The position numbers and the translations under genes are program-made. The notes beneath the pieces are model-generated. The model was not told the DNA's origin. It did not search any database and saw nothing but the letters and a program-made list of their open reading frames with translations. 64,000 nt of DNA. It comes from Allium sativum (Eukaryota; Streptophyta; Magnoliopsida; Asparagales; Amaryllidaceae). This document shows, one piece after another, positions 26,004 to 38,302 of the stretch. Each line of letters begins with the position of its first letter. Positions within the stretch are counted from its first letter, which is position 1. The DNA is taken from the NCBI GenBank assembly GCA_030737875.1, contig CM060922.1, positions 304,039,456 to 304,103,455 of the forward strand, in the 5' to 3' direction.

Positions 26004-26987
26004 CTTTGGTTTATCCCTTGGAATTTACTCCTTTGATTAATTCCTTTGAATTAACTCCTTTGATTTATTCCTTTGGAATTTACTCCTTTTCTATTTGTTT
26101 ATACAAATATTTCCTTTTCTATTTGTTTACTTAACAGATGACTTATTCCCTTTCAATTCTATTTATTTAACAAATAAATATTTCTTTTATCTTTTCTATT
26201 AATTCTCTAAATAAATAATCCTTTTACTTTTATTTATTTCCTAAATAAATAACCCTTTTACTTTTATTTATTTTCTATAAATAAATAAAATTCCATTTAT
26301 ACTTTAATTTATTTTCTAAATAAATAATACCTTTTATTTTTATTTATTTTCTATAAATAAATAAATTCCATTTATACTTTTATTTATTTAACAAATAAAT
26401 AATTCTTTCAATTCTATTTGTTTTCACAGATATTCCTTTTCCATTTTATTTGTTTTCACAAATATTTCTCCTTTATATTTGTTTTACAAATATTTTCCCT
26501 TATATTTGTTTTACAAATATTTTCCCTTATATTTGTTTTACAAATATTTCCCTTATATTTGTTTTACAAATATTTTCCATTATATTTGTTTTACAGATAA
26601 TTCTTCTTTCTAACTCTTTGATTTTTATAATTATCTCCTTTTATAAAGTCCTTTTCCTTTTATATATAATATCCCTTGATTTTATATAAATAATTTATTT
26701 TCAAATATACTTTGAAAATCCCCTTTTTATATCCCAGTATTTCTTATGGTGTTTAACGTACCATATAACAATGATCGGTATCATTCAAACATATAAAATC
26801 ATCAAAAGATTTCATATCACATCATATAACACAATATATGAACAGAACAATATTGTAAATATTGAGGAGTCCAGTTGGACCCCTCCAACCTGTTTCCCCT
26901 GCATCACAGATGTTAAACAATATAATAAACATCGATTTTATTTGAATATGAAATATTCTGCTAAACAGAATCAATATTTGATTAACG

Positions 26988-27031
<44 letters not shown>

Positions 27032-28845
27032 TTATCTATGATTTCAACCAATACATAAGCAATTCAACCAAACAGTTAACACACAGCAATCAACAGATAA
27101 TTATCAGTTCTAAGAATGAGTTATAAAAATATAACTGTTCAGAGTTGGTGAGTTTTAGTCACATTGGCAGTTCACCATTAAAGAACGATAAACTGTTTAT
27201 TTGATTTGAATCAAACAAATTATTTCACCATAAATTCAAACGAGCTCCACTCCACTTCCAGTCAGTCCCATTGGGAAGTGTCCCTCCATACGATCCTAAC
27301 GGATCCAGTTTCATCAGATTCTGATCATGTACAACAAAGATATCGCGATTGCAATTTAATATGTGTATAATACATATATTTTACAATTTAATTTGGTTTA
27401 AAGCCTTTGGGCCTTACCCTCTTTCCATCGGCCCACTACCAGATCTGTTACCCGCTTCTCCTTCTTCTCATTCTTAAAACCACGATCCTCCTTCTCAACG
27501 CACCATTACCGTAAACCTCTCTCATCACCTCACCCTCTTTACCCCATGAAATTTCAAACGGGAAATGCCAAACATCTTCCCTACAAACGCTCTACACCTC
27601 CATCCCCTAAATGCCAAACTCGAACGCTCCTCTGCCTCGCGACATACGCACCCCAAATCACACCATCAGTATTTTGATCAACAGAAAAAACACATATTTT
27701 TCCCAAAAAATCAAAACTGAAGCTGTACACTACCACAAACTCGAAATCACCAACTAAATTTTGAATCGATACCTCAATTTTGCCAAAACCTTAACCCTAA
27801 GTTCAGTGTAAACATTCCAATGACATATAACATTGTCGAATCCCTTAAATCATATATACGGATGAAGAGAATCCTTCAAGGATTTTAAAGATATACATAG
27901 AATGATTTTACATATTTATTTGCTATTTGTTTTGAATTGATAAAGATGGAGATTTGGTTTCTGGAAAGAAAAACATAGCGGCGGAAATTTGGTTGGAGAG
28001 ATTAGGTTTAGAAAACTTAAGGCTTATTTATAGTAAGGTTTTAATATTTTTATTTTATTTTTATATTAAATTATAAGCAAACGCTATTTTCCTTTGTACT
28101 CTAAAATACCTGTGATCACATACGATACCCAAAAATCATGAAAAACGGCATGCAGCTACAGTTCAACATTACGGTCCCAACGAAACTGGTTTCGTCGAAT
28201 TCCGACTCCGTTTGCTCACACAGCTATTTTTAACCGTCAGAATATCGACTATTTTTCACATTAAAATCCGTACGGCCACACACTGACTCTAAAAATCACG
28301 AAACTTGACATCTAACAATAATTTAATATTAAAAATCCAACAAAATTGGTTTCGTCAAATTCTGTGGTCATTTGCAAAACTGGCTATTTTTAAAGCTCTA
28401 AATTACCCTTTTAAATATATAAATGTATTTAAAAACAATTTAATTTAATATTTAAAAATAAATATTATCATCTATATTCATAGTGGAATACCATACAGCT
28501 CCTATTGGATTTATAACTCGATATTCCAAACTCTGTGTAACATCGATATTCGATTTATATTAGAAATCCCTTTTATAATATAAATAAATCGTTACAAATT
28601 ATAAAGGAATTCCACAGCGACTTTTCTAAAATTTTATTTGGACATAAATCAAAATCTACACGACGAAATCTCGATTTTCTCTTCCATTAGAAAAATATAC
28701 TTTACCAGCTCTGAACGTTTCTTGTTTCACAGAAATTCGATTTATAACGGCTTCTGTATACTCATTTAAAGTTCGAATCGCCAAATCGTGAACTACAACG
28801 CCATTTCGAGCTCGATTTTAATTATATTATAAATACTCTCCTTAA
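26004..28845 (-). mobile_element. LTR A2, left-hand (5') part, truncated at its start
   Basis: It continues the A2 array after element C and follows A1 through the TTTATTT array, the GAGGAGTCC hairpin (26864-26885), a TA microsatellite (26992-27028), and the block around 28160-28810 that matches A1 7520-8150. It ends near 28845; about 115 bp present at the A1 LTR start, including TGTAATGG, are missing. Without element C the LTR is about 5.68 kb, the same size as in A1. No gene is seen. Confidence 0.8.
26086..26600. repeat. Tandem hairpin repeat, ATATTTG/CAAATAT and TTTATTT/AAATAAA types
   Basis: At 26460-26600 a unit of about 33 bp repeats ATATTTG-tttta-CAAATAT five to six times. At 26160-26400 TTTATTT-tcta-AAATAAA recurs. 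The overlapping ORFs in this stretch are repeat artefacts. Confidence 0.85.
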
Positions 28846-29028
28846 AACATATAATAAATACAGAAAGATATATGGCTCTTAGGGTTATGTTTTTAAAACA
28901 AACAAACTTTTCTCTTAAAAATACTCTCCTTAAAACATATTTTTGAAAGTATTTCTTTACAAAATGCTTTTAAAAACAGTTTTTCAAAATTCATATCTGT
29001 TCTGGTAACCTTCAGCTCTGATACCACG
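28846..29028 (-). mobile_element. D0 5' leader fragment with filler scar
   Basis: From about 28870 to the PBS this matches the D-II leader at 55800-55952, with shared words ATATATGGCT and TGGTAACCTTCAGCTCTGATACCA-type context (split here by position). The bases at 28844-28864 (core ACTCTCCTTAAAACATAT) duplicate 28919-28940, so the A2/D0 junction carries a templated filler. Confidence 0.75.
29015..29026 (-). other. D0 primer-binding site
   Basis: The minus strand reads TGGTATCAGAGC two bases after the LTR end GGGGTGTTACA. Confidence 0.9.
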
Positions 29029-30408
29029 TGTAACACCCCATGTCCATTAATGTCACTCACAAAGGGAATGCATTAACTTCTATGGAGCATTTTAAGTGTG
29101 TATAGAACAGAAACTTAACAACAAGACAGACATAAAACAATACTTAAAAATTTAAAAACTTCATTCATTACAGCGGTAACAAATAAGTTTGGTTACATCA
29201 TCAAAAACCAAAGACTAGATTCAAGTACATAATATCCATCTTGACAAAATCAGAGTACATAAAATAAAATGCATAAATCCCAAAGTAGATAGCCATAAAG
29301 AAGATGAGCTGAAACATTACTTTCAGCAATCCGAGATTTTCCAAAAGAGAGAGAGAAATAAAGCGATCCAAATCAAGCTCCACTTGTATTAGTCCCACCC
29401 TGAGAACCTAGGGGGAAAAAGGAAGAAAAGAGGTGAAAACAAAGGGGGTCAGACATAAAGTCTGGCGAGTACAATAACTTTAACAATGTAATTATTAAAG
29501 TAACTAGGATAAGGCATAAGTTGGCAAAACAAGGAATGATTGCGAACAAAATGGGCATGGCAAGACAAACAAGAGGAATAAGATAACGTTAATTGCGCTT
29601 CCAACACTATAGGATAATTACCATACTGCACCAATACTAGTCACCCTAAAAGTTGATCCCTCCTACTGAACATAATAATCATAATGGTAGTTTTTGGGTA
29701 CCCCTAGCTGTCTTCATAGGTGCCGCCTGCTCCTATCTCCACTAGTTATACCCGCTACCCTCCCCTTTTCTAATCACAATGTTTATAATATGGTAGTTGC
29801 ACTCCTAGCTGCCGTCATAGGTGCCGCCTGCTCCTATCTTCGCTAGTCGTACCCACTACCTTTCCCATTCGACCGGCTCCCTAATTCGTTGATACCCATG
29901 ACAGCCCCACAGTGGGGTGTATCACTCCCCAAAGTGGCAACCCGATACTACCAAAAATGCACGACTTATATCTACACGATGCAAAAACGTCTAACCTACA
30001 AGCCTGGGGCCACACACGCACATGACCCCGTTGGACTTGCGTTGCAGCCGCTAACCCGTTTTGACCTCTTACAATCAAATCCAGTACGCGTGTTCCGTCC
30101 TCGACTTAGGTTGAGCCCACACAGATACTTAATGGGTTACTAGTTTGAAAAGGGCCCCCATGTATGACACAAGCTTTCCACCTATGCTTGGTCCCCTCTA
30201 AGGTTTTCCCCACTTAACCCCATTCTTATTCATGTCCTCTTACATGTTTCAATCTTGGTTAAGTGCATCTAATCATATTTGACATGCCACCCAAGGCACC
30301 CCCTTAATTTCTCATGCCACCGAAGGCACCCACTTAACCCACCATGTCCCACCACATGTTTATCTGGTTAAGTGTTTCTTAATTTATTGACACCGTAACC
30401 TTGTAAAG

Positions 30409-30500
30409 ACCTCCCACATTAGACTGGCATTTGTGGCAGCTGGATTTGTCGGGCGGGTCCGGGCAGTCTTACACCACAAACGAGCCTAACCTCGTGTCTT
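30409..30500 (-). other. Double stem-loop module, D0 copy 1
   Basis: On the minus strand an outer stem TTAGGCT / AGTCTAA encloses an inner stem TTTGTGG / CCACAAA and a conserved loop containing GACTGCCCGGACCCGCCCGA and AATCCAGC. The module is flanked by ACACGAGG and ATGTGGGAGG. Its neighbour at 30532-30622 differs in stem bases but keeps the pairing. Confidence 0.7.
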
Positions 30501-30531
30501 TACAACTGTTGCGCATTTAATTCATGCCTTT

Positions 30532-30622
30532 GACCTCTCACATTAGACTGGCATTTGTGGCTGCTGGATTTGCCGGGCGGGTCCGGGCAGTCTTACAACA
30601 CAAAAGAGTCTAACCTCGTGTC
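30532..30622 (-). other. Double stem-loop module, D0 copy 2
   Basis: The outer stem is TTAGACT / AGTCTAA, fully paired, and the inner stem is TTTGTG / CACAAA. The loop is the same as in copy 1. Copies 1 and 2 are tandem, about 120 bp apart. Confidence 0.7.
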
Positions 30623-31329
30623 TTAGGCGGTTTATTAGTACACATCTTTATTTAACCCCAAAGTGGATTAATATCCCTGTTCAAATTTGTCAATCATTTC
30701 CATATTTTTTTATGTCCATAATTATCACCTTAATTATGTCCATCTATTTATGGTATATAAATTATACCAATTAACATTACAAACTAATTATATGTCTTTT
30801 AAGGCATTTGTGCTAATTCACAATATTAAGTATTTTAATATTATCCCATTGCCCCACGTTGTACGTTTGTTCGTTTAACGTGAAATATACGTTAGACTCG
30901 CCATAGTCTAAGAAACGAAACATCACAACATTCATAGCACATAAATTAGATCTAATTATAAAATTTTCATAGTCAACTATATAGATTTAAACATAAAGAG
31001 GTGAACTTTCATGTGTGACTATGGTTTTCATCTAAACTTGCATAGACAATGGGTGTGTAACACATATGTTTGCATAACTTATGTATTATCATGGATCTAA
31101 ATATAGATCTAACATAAAGGTGTGAACTTGCACATGAATCTAAAACTTACATTTAAACTAGCATATGGTTCATATCCCAAATATGTATATTTACTTGCAT
31201 ATGTGATGATGTAAACTTGCATATAAACATGTAAATTAAGATCTACATGTAAACTAGCATGAAAGCTTGTGTATAATCCGCATACATACTTGTATATAAC
31301 TCACATATGTCATAGCATATACTTTAGAT

Positions 31330-31540
31330 CCAAACTTACATATAAAATAGATGTCATGAATCAAATTAAACGTACAAAGTTGCATATGATTCTCATTGAA
31401 CTTGCATATGATTCATGTATAAATTAACATATCCAAACTTGCATATAAAATAGATGTCATGAATCAAATTAAACGTACAAAGTTGCATATGATTCTCATT
31501 AAACTTGCATATGATTCGTGTATAAATTAACATATCCAAA
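31330..31540. repeat. 103-bp tandem duplication in D0 5' LTR
   Basis: The unit starting CCAAACTT at 31330 repeats at 31433 and begins again at 31536. It is rich in TTGCATATG words. Confidence 0.85.
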
Positions 31541-32124
31541 CTTGCATATCAAGTTAAACATACATATGATTTAACATATGAATTAGATCCACTAACATAA
31601 CAAAACTAGCATATGAAGCATCATTATGAATCGATTGTACACAAGCCAGCAACTAACATAGATTTACAACGTAGGTAATATCATAGTAGTCAATGATTCA
31701 CAACCACAAACTTGTGTATAAATTGATGTCATAAAAATGAATCAAGACATATGTGATTGGTCATATAAAATAGATCCACAACATGAATTAACAAGACTGT
31801 CATATGTTCATAAACAAAATATAAGTAACGTCACATGATTCAACAGGCATGTTCTTGAAATCCATATTATAACTTATCCCAATTACTTTGTGAATGAGAT
31901 TGTACTCACAAATAAAAAGAAAGTCTTGAGTTCTGGGGTCTGTATTCTGTAATTGATTAGTGTTCCCTTGATGTAGACAAAATTTGATTTAGATTATACT
32001 TGAGTTGAATTGAATTGTTGTTAAGCTTCTTCTAGTTGGTGGCGGCTACTCTAGGTTGCGGGGTGATAGCTTGACGACCATGGTTCTAATTTTGATTAGG
32101 TTTTAGGGTTTGAGTCTACATGTG

Positions 32125-32133
32125 TTTATATAG
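32125..32133 (-). promoter_or_regulatory. TATA box of the D0 5' LTR
   Basis: The minus strand reads CTATATAAA about 465 bp from the LTR start. The same context is found in D-II (53757-53765 and 59114-59122) and H (38462-38470). Confidence 0.6.
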
Positions 32134-32218
32134 AATTTAGGATTAATTTAGGCCACCCAATCAACCTAGAATCAATCAAGGCCATCCAGTCAAGATAGGG
32201 TGACACCTCAGCCCTAAT

Positions 32219-32236
32219 GACTCAGCACTGAGTCAC
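32219..32236. promoter_or_regulatory. GCN4/AP-1-like palindrome in U3
   Basis: TGACTCA-gcac-TGAGTCA is an inverted pair of bZIP-type core sites. D-II has two TGACTCA-type sites at the same relative position (53875-53892), and the D-II 5' LTR has one clear site and one changed site at about 59232-59248. Confidence 0.45.
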
Positions 32237-32281
32237 AAAATCGTCATCTTTTAGATCTGCCCTGGGGGAGGGGGTAGGGGG

Positions 32282-32350
32282 CAGGTCGACCCCCAGGTCG
32301 ACCTGTATAGGGGGAGGTCGACACTAGGGTTGACCCCCTGGTCGACCTAG
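32282..32350. repeat. GTCGAC palindrome cluster in U3 (D0)
   Basis: Four GTCGAC sites, including CAGGTCGACCTG, lie within 70 bp and 245-315 bp from the LTR start. LTR H has a similar cluster at 38303-38385. D-II has a different palindrome family at the same place. Confidence 0.7.
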
Positions 32351-32357
32351 TCCCTGT

Positions 32358-32392
<35 letters not shown>

Positions 32393-32595
32393 TTTGAACC
32401 TGAGCTGTTTTTAAATTAATTAATTTCTGAAACTTCGGAATTCCATAACTTCTTCATACGAAGTCCAATTTACACAAACTCAGACTCTATTTCAAGCAGA
32501 ATTCCGAGAAGAACGCAATGGCGCAACCCGTTTCCCTTAATTCTCACATTTGAAATTAAGTATTCTTTAATTTTTTAAAATTATGGGGGGTTACA

Positions 32596-34050
32596 TTTAC
32601 CAAAAACTGATGCAATAAACGTTACATTGCTTAAAAAGGCTTATTTTTTTACATCGGTTGTTTTCTACAATCGGTGCAAGATATAGAAACGTAGCACCAG
32701 TTGTTAATTCTTAAAAACAACCGTTGCAAATTCCACTTGAAGCAAATACCATTTCAGGTTGTTTTAAAACCTGAAATGGATTCAAATTAAATTTAAATTT
32801 TTATAAATGCTTATTACTGAAAAAGCATCTTTATGAAGTCAAATTTAATCTCGTCAAAAAAAAAAACTCACACACATAATCTGTTGTTTATTTCAACAAC
32901 TAAATTTCAACACCACCTTTATTTAATCTCTTCCGTGTGAATTTGCACTCACACACATACAGTACACTACAATTATAACAGTGAAACCGCACAATATTGT
33001 ATTGCATCAAATAACAACAGTATGTCACTGAAAATGCATTAATTAAGATAATAAGAATAACATGAAATATCATGCATAAAGATAGGTGAAAATACAATAT
33101 AACACTGCAATCGTAACAATATAACACTAATTCTGAAAAGTTGTTCAGCTAAAAAACTAAGATGTAAATTGAAAAAGGCCCTTTAAAATTACTAAAACTG
33201 AATTATGCACATACATTACACTTCTTCTATTATCCCAAAAAACATGCACATACAAATGAAAGATTACATTATATAAACATTTTGATTCAGCGAATTCAGT
33301 GAATTTAGCATTATAGTTGATTACACTGATTTACATTCATTGTATCCAATAATTACACATCATTTAAGCAATAAAAACAACCACACTTGTCCATTGCTTT
33401 ATTAGATATTCCCAAAATCATGCCATGTAGAGATTTGCAAATATAACAAATAATACACTCAACTATTTTCCTGATAATGTTCCTATGCTTCACATACACA
33501 ATTTTATGCTCTCGAACCATCCAGTGAATCAAACTCAACATAAGACTATGAAACATAAACAACTACTGTTAACTATCATATAATTTTGTTCTATCTAAAA
33601 TTCTTCACATACATGGTTGTATTATCCAGTCAGTATTTTTCTTGTATGTTCATTCAAATGACATGGGTGGATCATTAAAGACACAGGGATAGAAAATGTA
33701 ATGATTGTTAATTGCTGTCATAAAATAAAAAATTTACAGCACTAAGGACCTTTATAATTTTCACATACTACTATAACACGATATCCACACACGAAAAAGT
33801 CAAACAGAAAATTTTAAGCGTGTTTGATGATTATGAAATATAATTCTATATCTTAATTAATAGGATAATGTGCAAAAGTGAAACAAAAGCTCAAAGACAT
33901 AGCATCAACTAATAATTCAATCAAATTTACTAGTGCATAAACTACAAAACAATGATTTCAAAATTCAAATTGAAGTAATTATTGCATACTTTCAACAAAT
34001 ATTACCTTTTATAGCTTAAATCATAGCAATCGACAAAATCATATGTATTC
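32596..34050. other. Unclassified AT-rich DNA with subterminal-type palindromes
   Basis: At 32640-32780 there are short inverted motifs such as CATCGGTTGTTTT ... ACAATCGGTG, GTTGTTAATTCTTAAAAACAAC and TTTCAGGTT-gttttaa-AACCTGAAA. Repeats of this kind are common near the ends of CACTA-type DNA transposons, so D0 may be nested in one, but no end or transposase is recognisable. The rest, to 34050, shows no gene I can support. Confidence 0.35.
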
Positions 34051-34760
34051 TCCTAACTAACGAAACATTTATACTTGCATAGGATTGAAGAAAGATTGAT
34101 CTTGGTGGTGGGACGTTTAAGTCGTTTCACATGGAATAAACGAAAGTGAAAATTAGGCTCACATCCATAAAATTAAACTTAATTAGGCTCACATCCTCCC
34201 CTTTAATTACATGTAAATTTCATCCTATTTTTAAATATCCGCATTTTCTTTTCCTGAATTGCCAATTTACCCAAATTACGGCTTAATTAACGTGATTTAT
34301 TATACATTTCAACGTTCTAATTTTTTCATCGTCATGTATTTCTATGCTAATGGTCGCGCTATCATTTTTTCAGCGATCTAAAATTAGGGTTTATCGGCAA
34401 TTTCTTTAAAGAGTTAAATTGATCGATGCTTCATTTAAAAAATGGATGTTTCTTCTTCCAGGTGATTTTATAATTTTTACATTATTTCATTTTGAAATCG
34501 TTTTTTTTTGTATATGGATTTCAATTTGAAATCGTTCTAATTTTTTCCTTCTTCCAAGTGATCGGCAAATCCAGGAATTTTTTTTGGTATACGGATTTCA
34601 TTTTGAAATCGTTTTTTGTTGATCGATTATTCTGAAATTCCTTAATTGTATAATTTTGTTGAGGCAAAATGTAATTTTTGTATAATGTTGTATGGTTATT
34701 ATTAATTGTATAGCCGTATAATTGTTCATTATATTTTTTCACTTATTCTGAATAGGTATA
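34051..34760. other. Unclassified AT-rich DNA with short tandem motif
   Basis: GGATTTCATTTTGAAATCG and close variants occur three times between 34480 and 34620, each a small palindrome around TTTCA-TTTTGAAA. Words at 34195-34250 (CATCCTATTTTTAA) resemble the reverse complement near 37360-37440 (CATCCCTATTTTTGG), which could mark the two ends of a non-autonomous DNA transposon. No gene is supported. Confidence 0.3.
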
Positions 34761-37010
34761 TTAAAATATGCATATATTGTCAATATGAGAATAATCATAT
34801 GCAACTATTGTTAGAACACTTGGGTTTGCATGTACTCAGAAAAGTTGAGTATATGTATGCATATATTCTAGATATATTCATACAAGTACGCGTATATTTT
34901 AAATATCTTTTTTCAGCATTTATGTTAAAAAATTGCCTACAAATATGCATATATTCTTAATATATGCATATCTTTATGCAACTTTTAATCAAACAGGCAG
35001 AAAAACAGAATATATGTATATTTGTATGCATGTATCTAGAGTACTTGCATATAAATATGCAGATATTATTGTTATTTTGCTGAATTGTATGCATATATTT
35101 ATATTAATCTGAAGCTGTTTATGTAATTTGATTATTGCACATTAGGTTTATTAATGTTGATTTTCTTCTTCGCATAACAATGTTCCTGCAAATAGTAGTG
35201 TATTGGTTTTGTTTACACTTGGGAATTTTGCTCGTGTAATTTGCTCTGTACATGTTTTGGACTTTTTCTTGTGTAATTAGTATTAATAATGATATTGACA
35301 GCAGTTTCTTCTTGACTACTTGAGCAAATTTATGTAGTAATGTATGTAATTATTCCACATAAATTCATAAATGTATGCAACTATGGACATTATATGCACG
35401 CAATTAGTATTTGTATTGTCTGCATATTCATATGCAACTAATAATAATAATTTCATATAAATATGCTATTATTTTACTTCTGCAATTCAAATTTGCAAAT
35501 TTTCATAATGTTTTGCATACAACGACGTTAATATATTGAATAACTGCGCACCAGTAATCAAAAATTCCAGATTATCATATAGAACCAAAATAAATTCGAA
35601 ACACTACATAATATTCCCCCGTAATTCATTTTCGTACATAATAATCAACAGACCGTAGTTTGAAAAAAAATACACCAGTACAAATATTCACAAAAAAACC
35701 CTAAACATCAAATTTTCCAATTTTATTTCACATTGTTTGCATTCGATAGCAACCATTTCTGCATCAGGTCTTGACTTGGAGTCCAGCTGTGTGGTTTGTA
35801 GTTCAGAATTTTGTATGCAAGCACCGCTCTTTGTAAATCAACAACGAAGCATTGTAAAGTTCATTTTTCTTGTCCAGTTCTTTTTCCTCACTTTTTGATT
35901 CATCATGTTCATTACAAACATTGCATATTCGACACTGCAAAAGTTTATAAAGCATCACCACTTGTTAGTTGCTTAATAGGTTTGTTAAGAAATTGTTTAA
36001 AATATCTACATAAAACTTTGGAATAATTATTACGAAATGCATAGCAGTATTCACAATTGACTGAAGATAACTGCACCAATTATTACTTCGTCAACAGAAC
36101 CATGCAACAATTGTGTAATATTGCACCCTTGCAATCTACAGTTCTGATGAACTGCACAAATTTATGCACATATTTGTTTATGGTTGTAGAATTGCGTCTA
36201 TCAAATCTAATTAAATGCATACAATTATGCAAAATTCATGAACAAATGCACATTAACATGCAACTTTTACTACAAAATTTATTTGTCTAATATAACAATC
36301 AGGTAATAACTACATAGTTGCAAGCAAGAATTATTAACAAAATTCGTACACGAATGATTAATAATTTATTATTACATTCAATAAGCTAAGCAATATTCTG
36401 TACATATTAATGGTTGTAGGAAATTATATTGAATATAGTCATTTATTTATGGAATTGAATTGAATATTTGCATGTATGTTTGCATATTTTCTGAATACAT
36501 GCATATAATTTTAAATTTAGTGAAAATATATGCAAGAATTACCATTACGTGCATATAGCCAACCACCATTTAGGGGATAATTGCACACTTGTACACAACG
36601 ATTCTGATTTTCTGCATACAAATAAGAAATATCTGTTGACAATTGCACCCTTTCCTTCAAACACTTCATATTTGAATTCAGAGATTTGTTCTATAATCAA
36701 ACGATAACTCCACAATTATATTCTGCAATTTTAATTGGATGCTTACAATTATGCAACTTACATGTACTAAATGTAAACTTGCATGCAGTAAACAATATCT
36801 GCATATAATTGTGCAACTATCTGTTTATTATTGCATACTAGCACACAACAATTTTTAATTGATTAACAGACTACTGCTTAAAAATACGCATTTACAAATG
36901 AAATAATTTTGTAATTATGAACACAAGTATGCAAGTATTTTGAACATCCAAATTCCAGCGTGCATTTACTACGAATAACTGCATTCAAACATTTAATTAT
37001 TATGCCTATT
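34760..37010. repeat. TGCA-rich island
   Basis: The tetramer TGCA, mostly as TATGCA, TGCATA or TTGCA, appears every few tens of bases for about 2.25 kb, on both strands. At this base composition about one per 360 bp would be expected. The units are not in phase and no clean tandem period is visible. No protein-coding signal is convincing. Confidence 0.6.
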
Positions 37011-38035
37011 TGCTAACAATAATATAGATTTACTAAATAAAAATCAGATTACAAAAAGACGGTATCTATTGTCAGATACGAAAAAATCAATCAGATTTAT
37101 ACCTTTTTATGCCATTTCTTGTAATTTGATGACCACGACAGCGAATTTGAAGCAAATCAGGACGTTATTGATTACAATGATTATCACCGGCTTTTGATTT
37201 TAAAACGCGATTTTTTGATCGAGGTTTTTTGCTGAATCGTGGGATTAGGGTTTTAAGTGAGATATGAGGAGCGATTGACTGAGTAAATGATGACGAATCG
37301 TTGTTTGAGTGTTTTGTAATTACGTAAGGGTAGATCTGGAATTTTTTTAGTGGAATTCCAAAAATAGGGATGTATTCTATATTCTTTTTATCAGCCGTTT
37401 TTTTTATATTTTGAAATTTAATAGGGACCTGTAAAAAACGCACCCGAAACGAAACAAAACCTTTACCAGTAGCACCAATGAGTATAGCAGCAATTAAGTC
37501 AGGATCAGACTGTACGTATCTGCACGGATTTGGATGATATCATTAACAAGATCTTTATTTAATATAGTACAAAACAAAACCAAACCAAGAACTTAGAATT
37601 TTGTAAAACTAAATATTACTATTAACAATTATATTTTAATTGGCATAACAATTCAGTCCTCCTGAGGTCAATTCGAACAAAGCACGTCCTACAGTATCAA
37701 CTCGAATACGACATAATAACAACAATGTATTAAATATGAACTCAACATTGGGTTATCGCAGGAAAACATCAAAACAAAGGTTTATTCTCAATGCTAAAAG
37801 TGATGATAAAGGACCAGATCTCAAAGCTTTAAGTGATGCAGATATTGTTGACAGTCCAAACTGGAACAAAAACACAGTCCAGTTGAGAAAATGGTCGAAA
37901 AATTCAATAAAGGCAAATCAAGCACTACTACTCCATCGCCGCATTGTTGTCTTGGTTGCCCGGTTTCCAATCCATGCAAACAAGGATTTTTTTGGTGAAG
38001 CTTTCGGTCGTGGCCTGCAGATCCAAAGGATTATA
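37011..38035. other. Unclassified DNA left of LTR H
   Basis: No gene is recognised. An open frame at 37736-38050 runs into LTR H and has no recognised family; only a 35-bp segment in it (37941-37975) is notable, because it recurs inverted at 42891-42925 on the far side of H. The pentamer ttata (38031-38035) is the left target duplication of H. Confidence 0.4.
38031..38035. repeat. Target-site duplication of LTR H, left copy
   Basis: The pentamer ttata precedes TGTAACTCCCCG and recurs at 42629-42633. Confidence 0.9.
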
Positions 38036-38274
38036 TGTAACTCCCCGTAATTCTGTAATACTAGGATTCACAAATCAAGGCAGAATTAAATTTTAAAATC
38101 AAAATCAAGGGAAACGGGCTATGCCATTGTGTTCATCTTGGAATTCTGCATGAAAACGAGTCCAAGTTTGCGAGAATCGGAGTCCGTATGAAGGAGATAT
38201 GACCCTCCGAAGTTTCAGAACAGAAAACAGCTCGAAATTCGAATTCGAAATTCGAATTCAAACCCAGAAGCGGG

Positions 38275-38298
38275 CTGGGCGGGAAAATTCCCGCCCAG
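38275..38298. promoter_or_regulatory. Long palindrome with E2F-like core in U3 of H
   Basis: Arms CTGGGCGGGAA and TTCCCGCCCAG are exactly complementary around AA. Each arm contains a GGCGGGAA / TTCCCGCC core resembling plant E2F sites. It lies about 240 bp into the LTR and 165 bp upstream of the TATA box. Confidence 0.5.
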
Positions 38299-38302
38299 GA
38301 CC

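Larger units (their letters stand above)
8298..32595 (-). mobile_element. D0: old Tekay/Del-like Ty3/gypsy element, multiply interrupted
   Basis: Pieces of one minus-strand element are in order from right to left: 5' LTR (29029-32595), PBS, leader (about 28865-29028), gag remnant (11836-12314), pol (9082-11835), PPT, and the start of the 3' LTR (8298-8463). A2 with nested C sits inside gag, and A1 sits inside the 3' LTR. Sequence between leader and gag has been lost at a deletion junction near 28846. The rest of the 3' LTR is left of the window. Joining the pieces into one element is an inference from order, orientation and LTR similarity. Confidence 0.75.
29029..32595 (-). mobile_element. 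D0 5' LTR (3.57 kb)
   Basis: On the minus strand it starts TGTAACCCCCCATAATTT at 32595 and ends ATGGGGTGTTACA at 29029. It carries a TATA box at 32125-32133, a TGACTCA-type palindrome at 32219-32236, a GTCGAC palindrome cluster at 32282-32350, two copies of the covarying stem-loop module (30409-30500, 30532-30622) and an AGAC hairpin at 29450-29464. It contains no coding sequence. Confidence 0.87.

Noticed and set aside
18832..27028. Long TA runs (18832-18873, 25244-25276, 26992-27028) as functional elements
   Set aside because: Ordinary microsatellites within LTRs; length differs between the two LTRs of element C as expected from slippage.
37736..38050. Open frame of 104 codons running into LTR H
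   Set aside because: No recognised domain; the last codons come from the inserted LTR. Possibly part of an older element, but not supportable as a gene.
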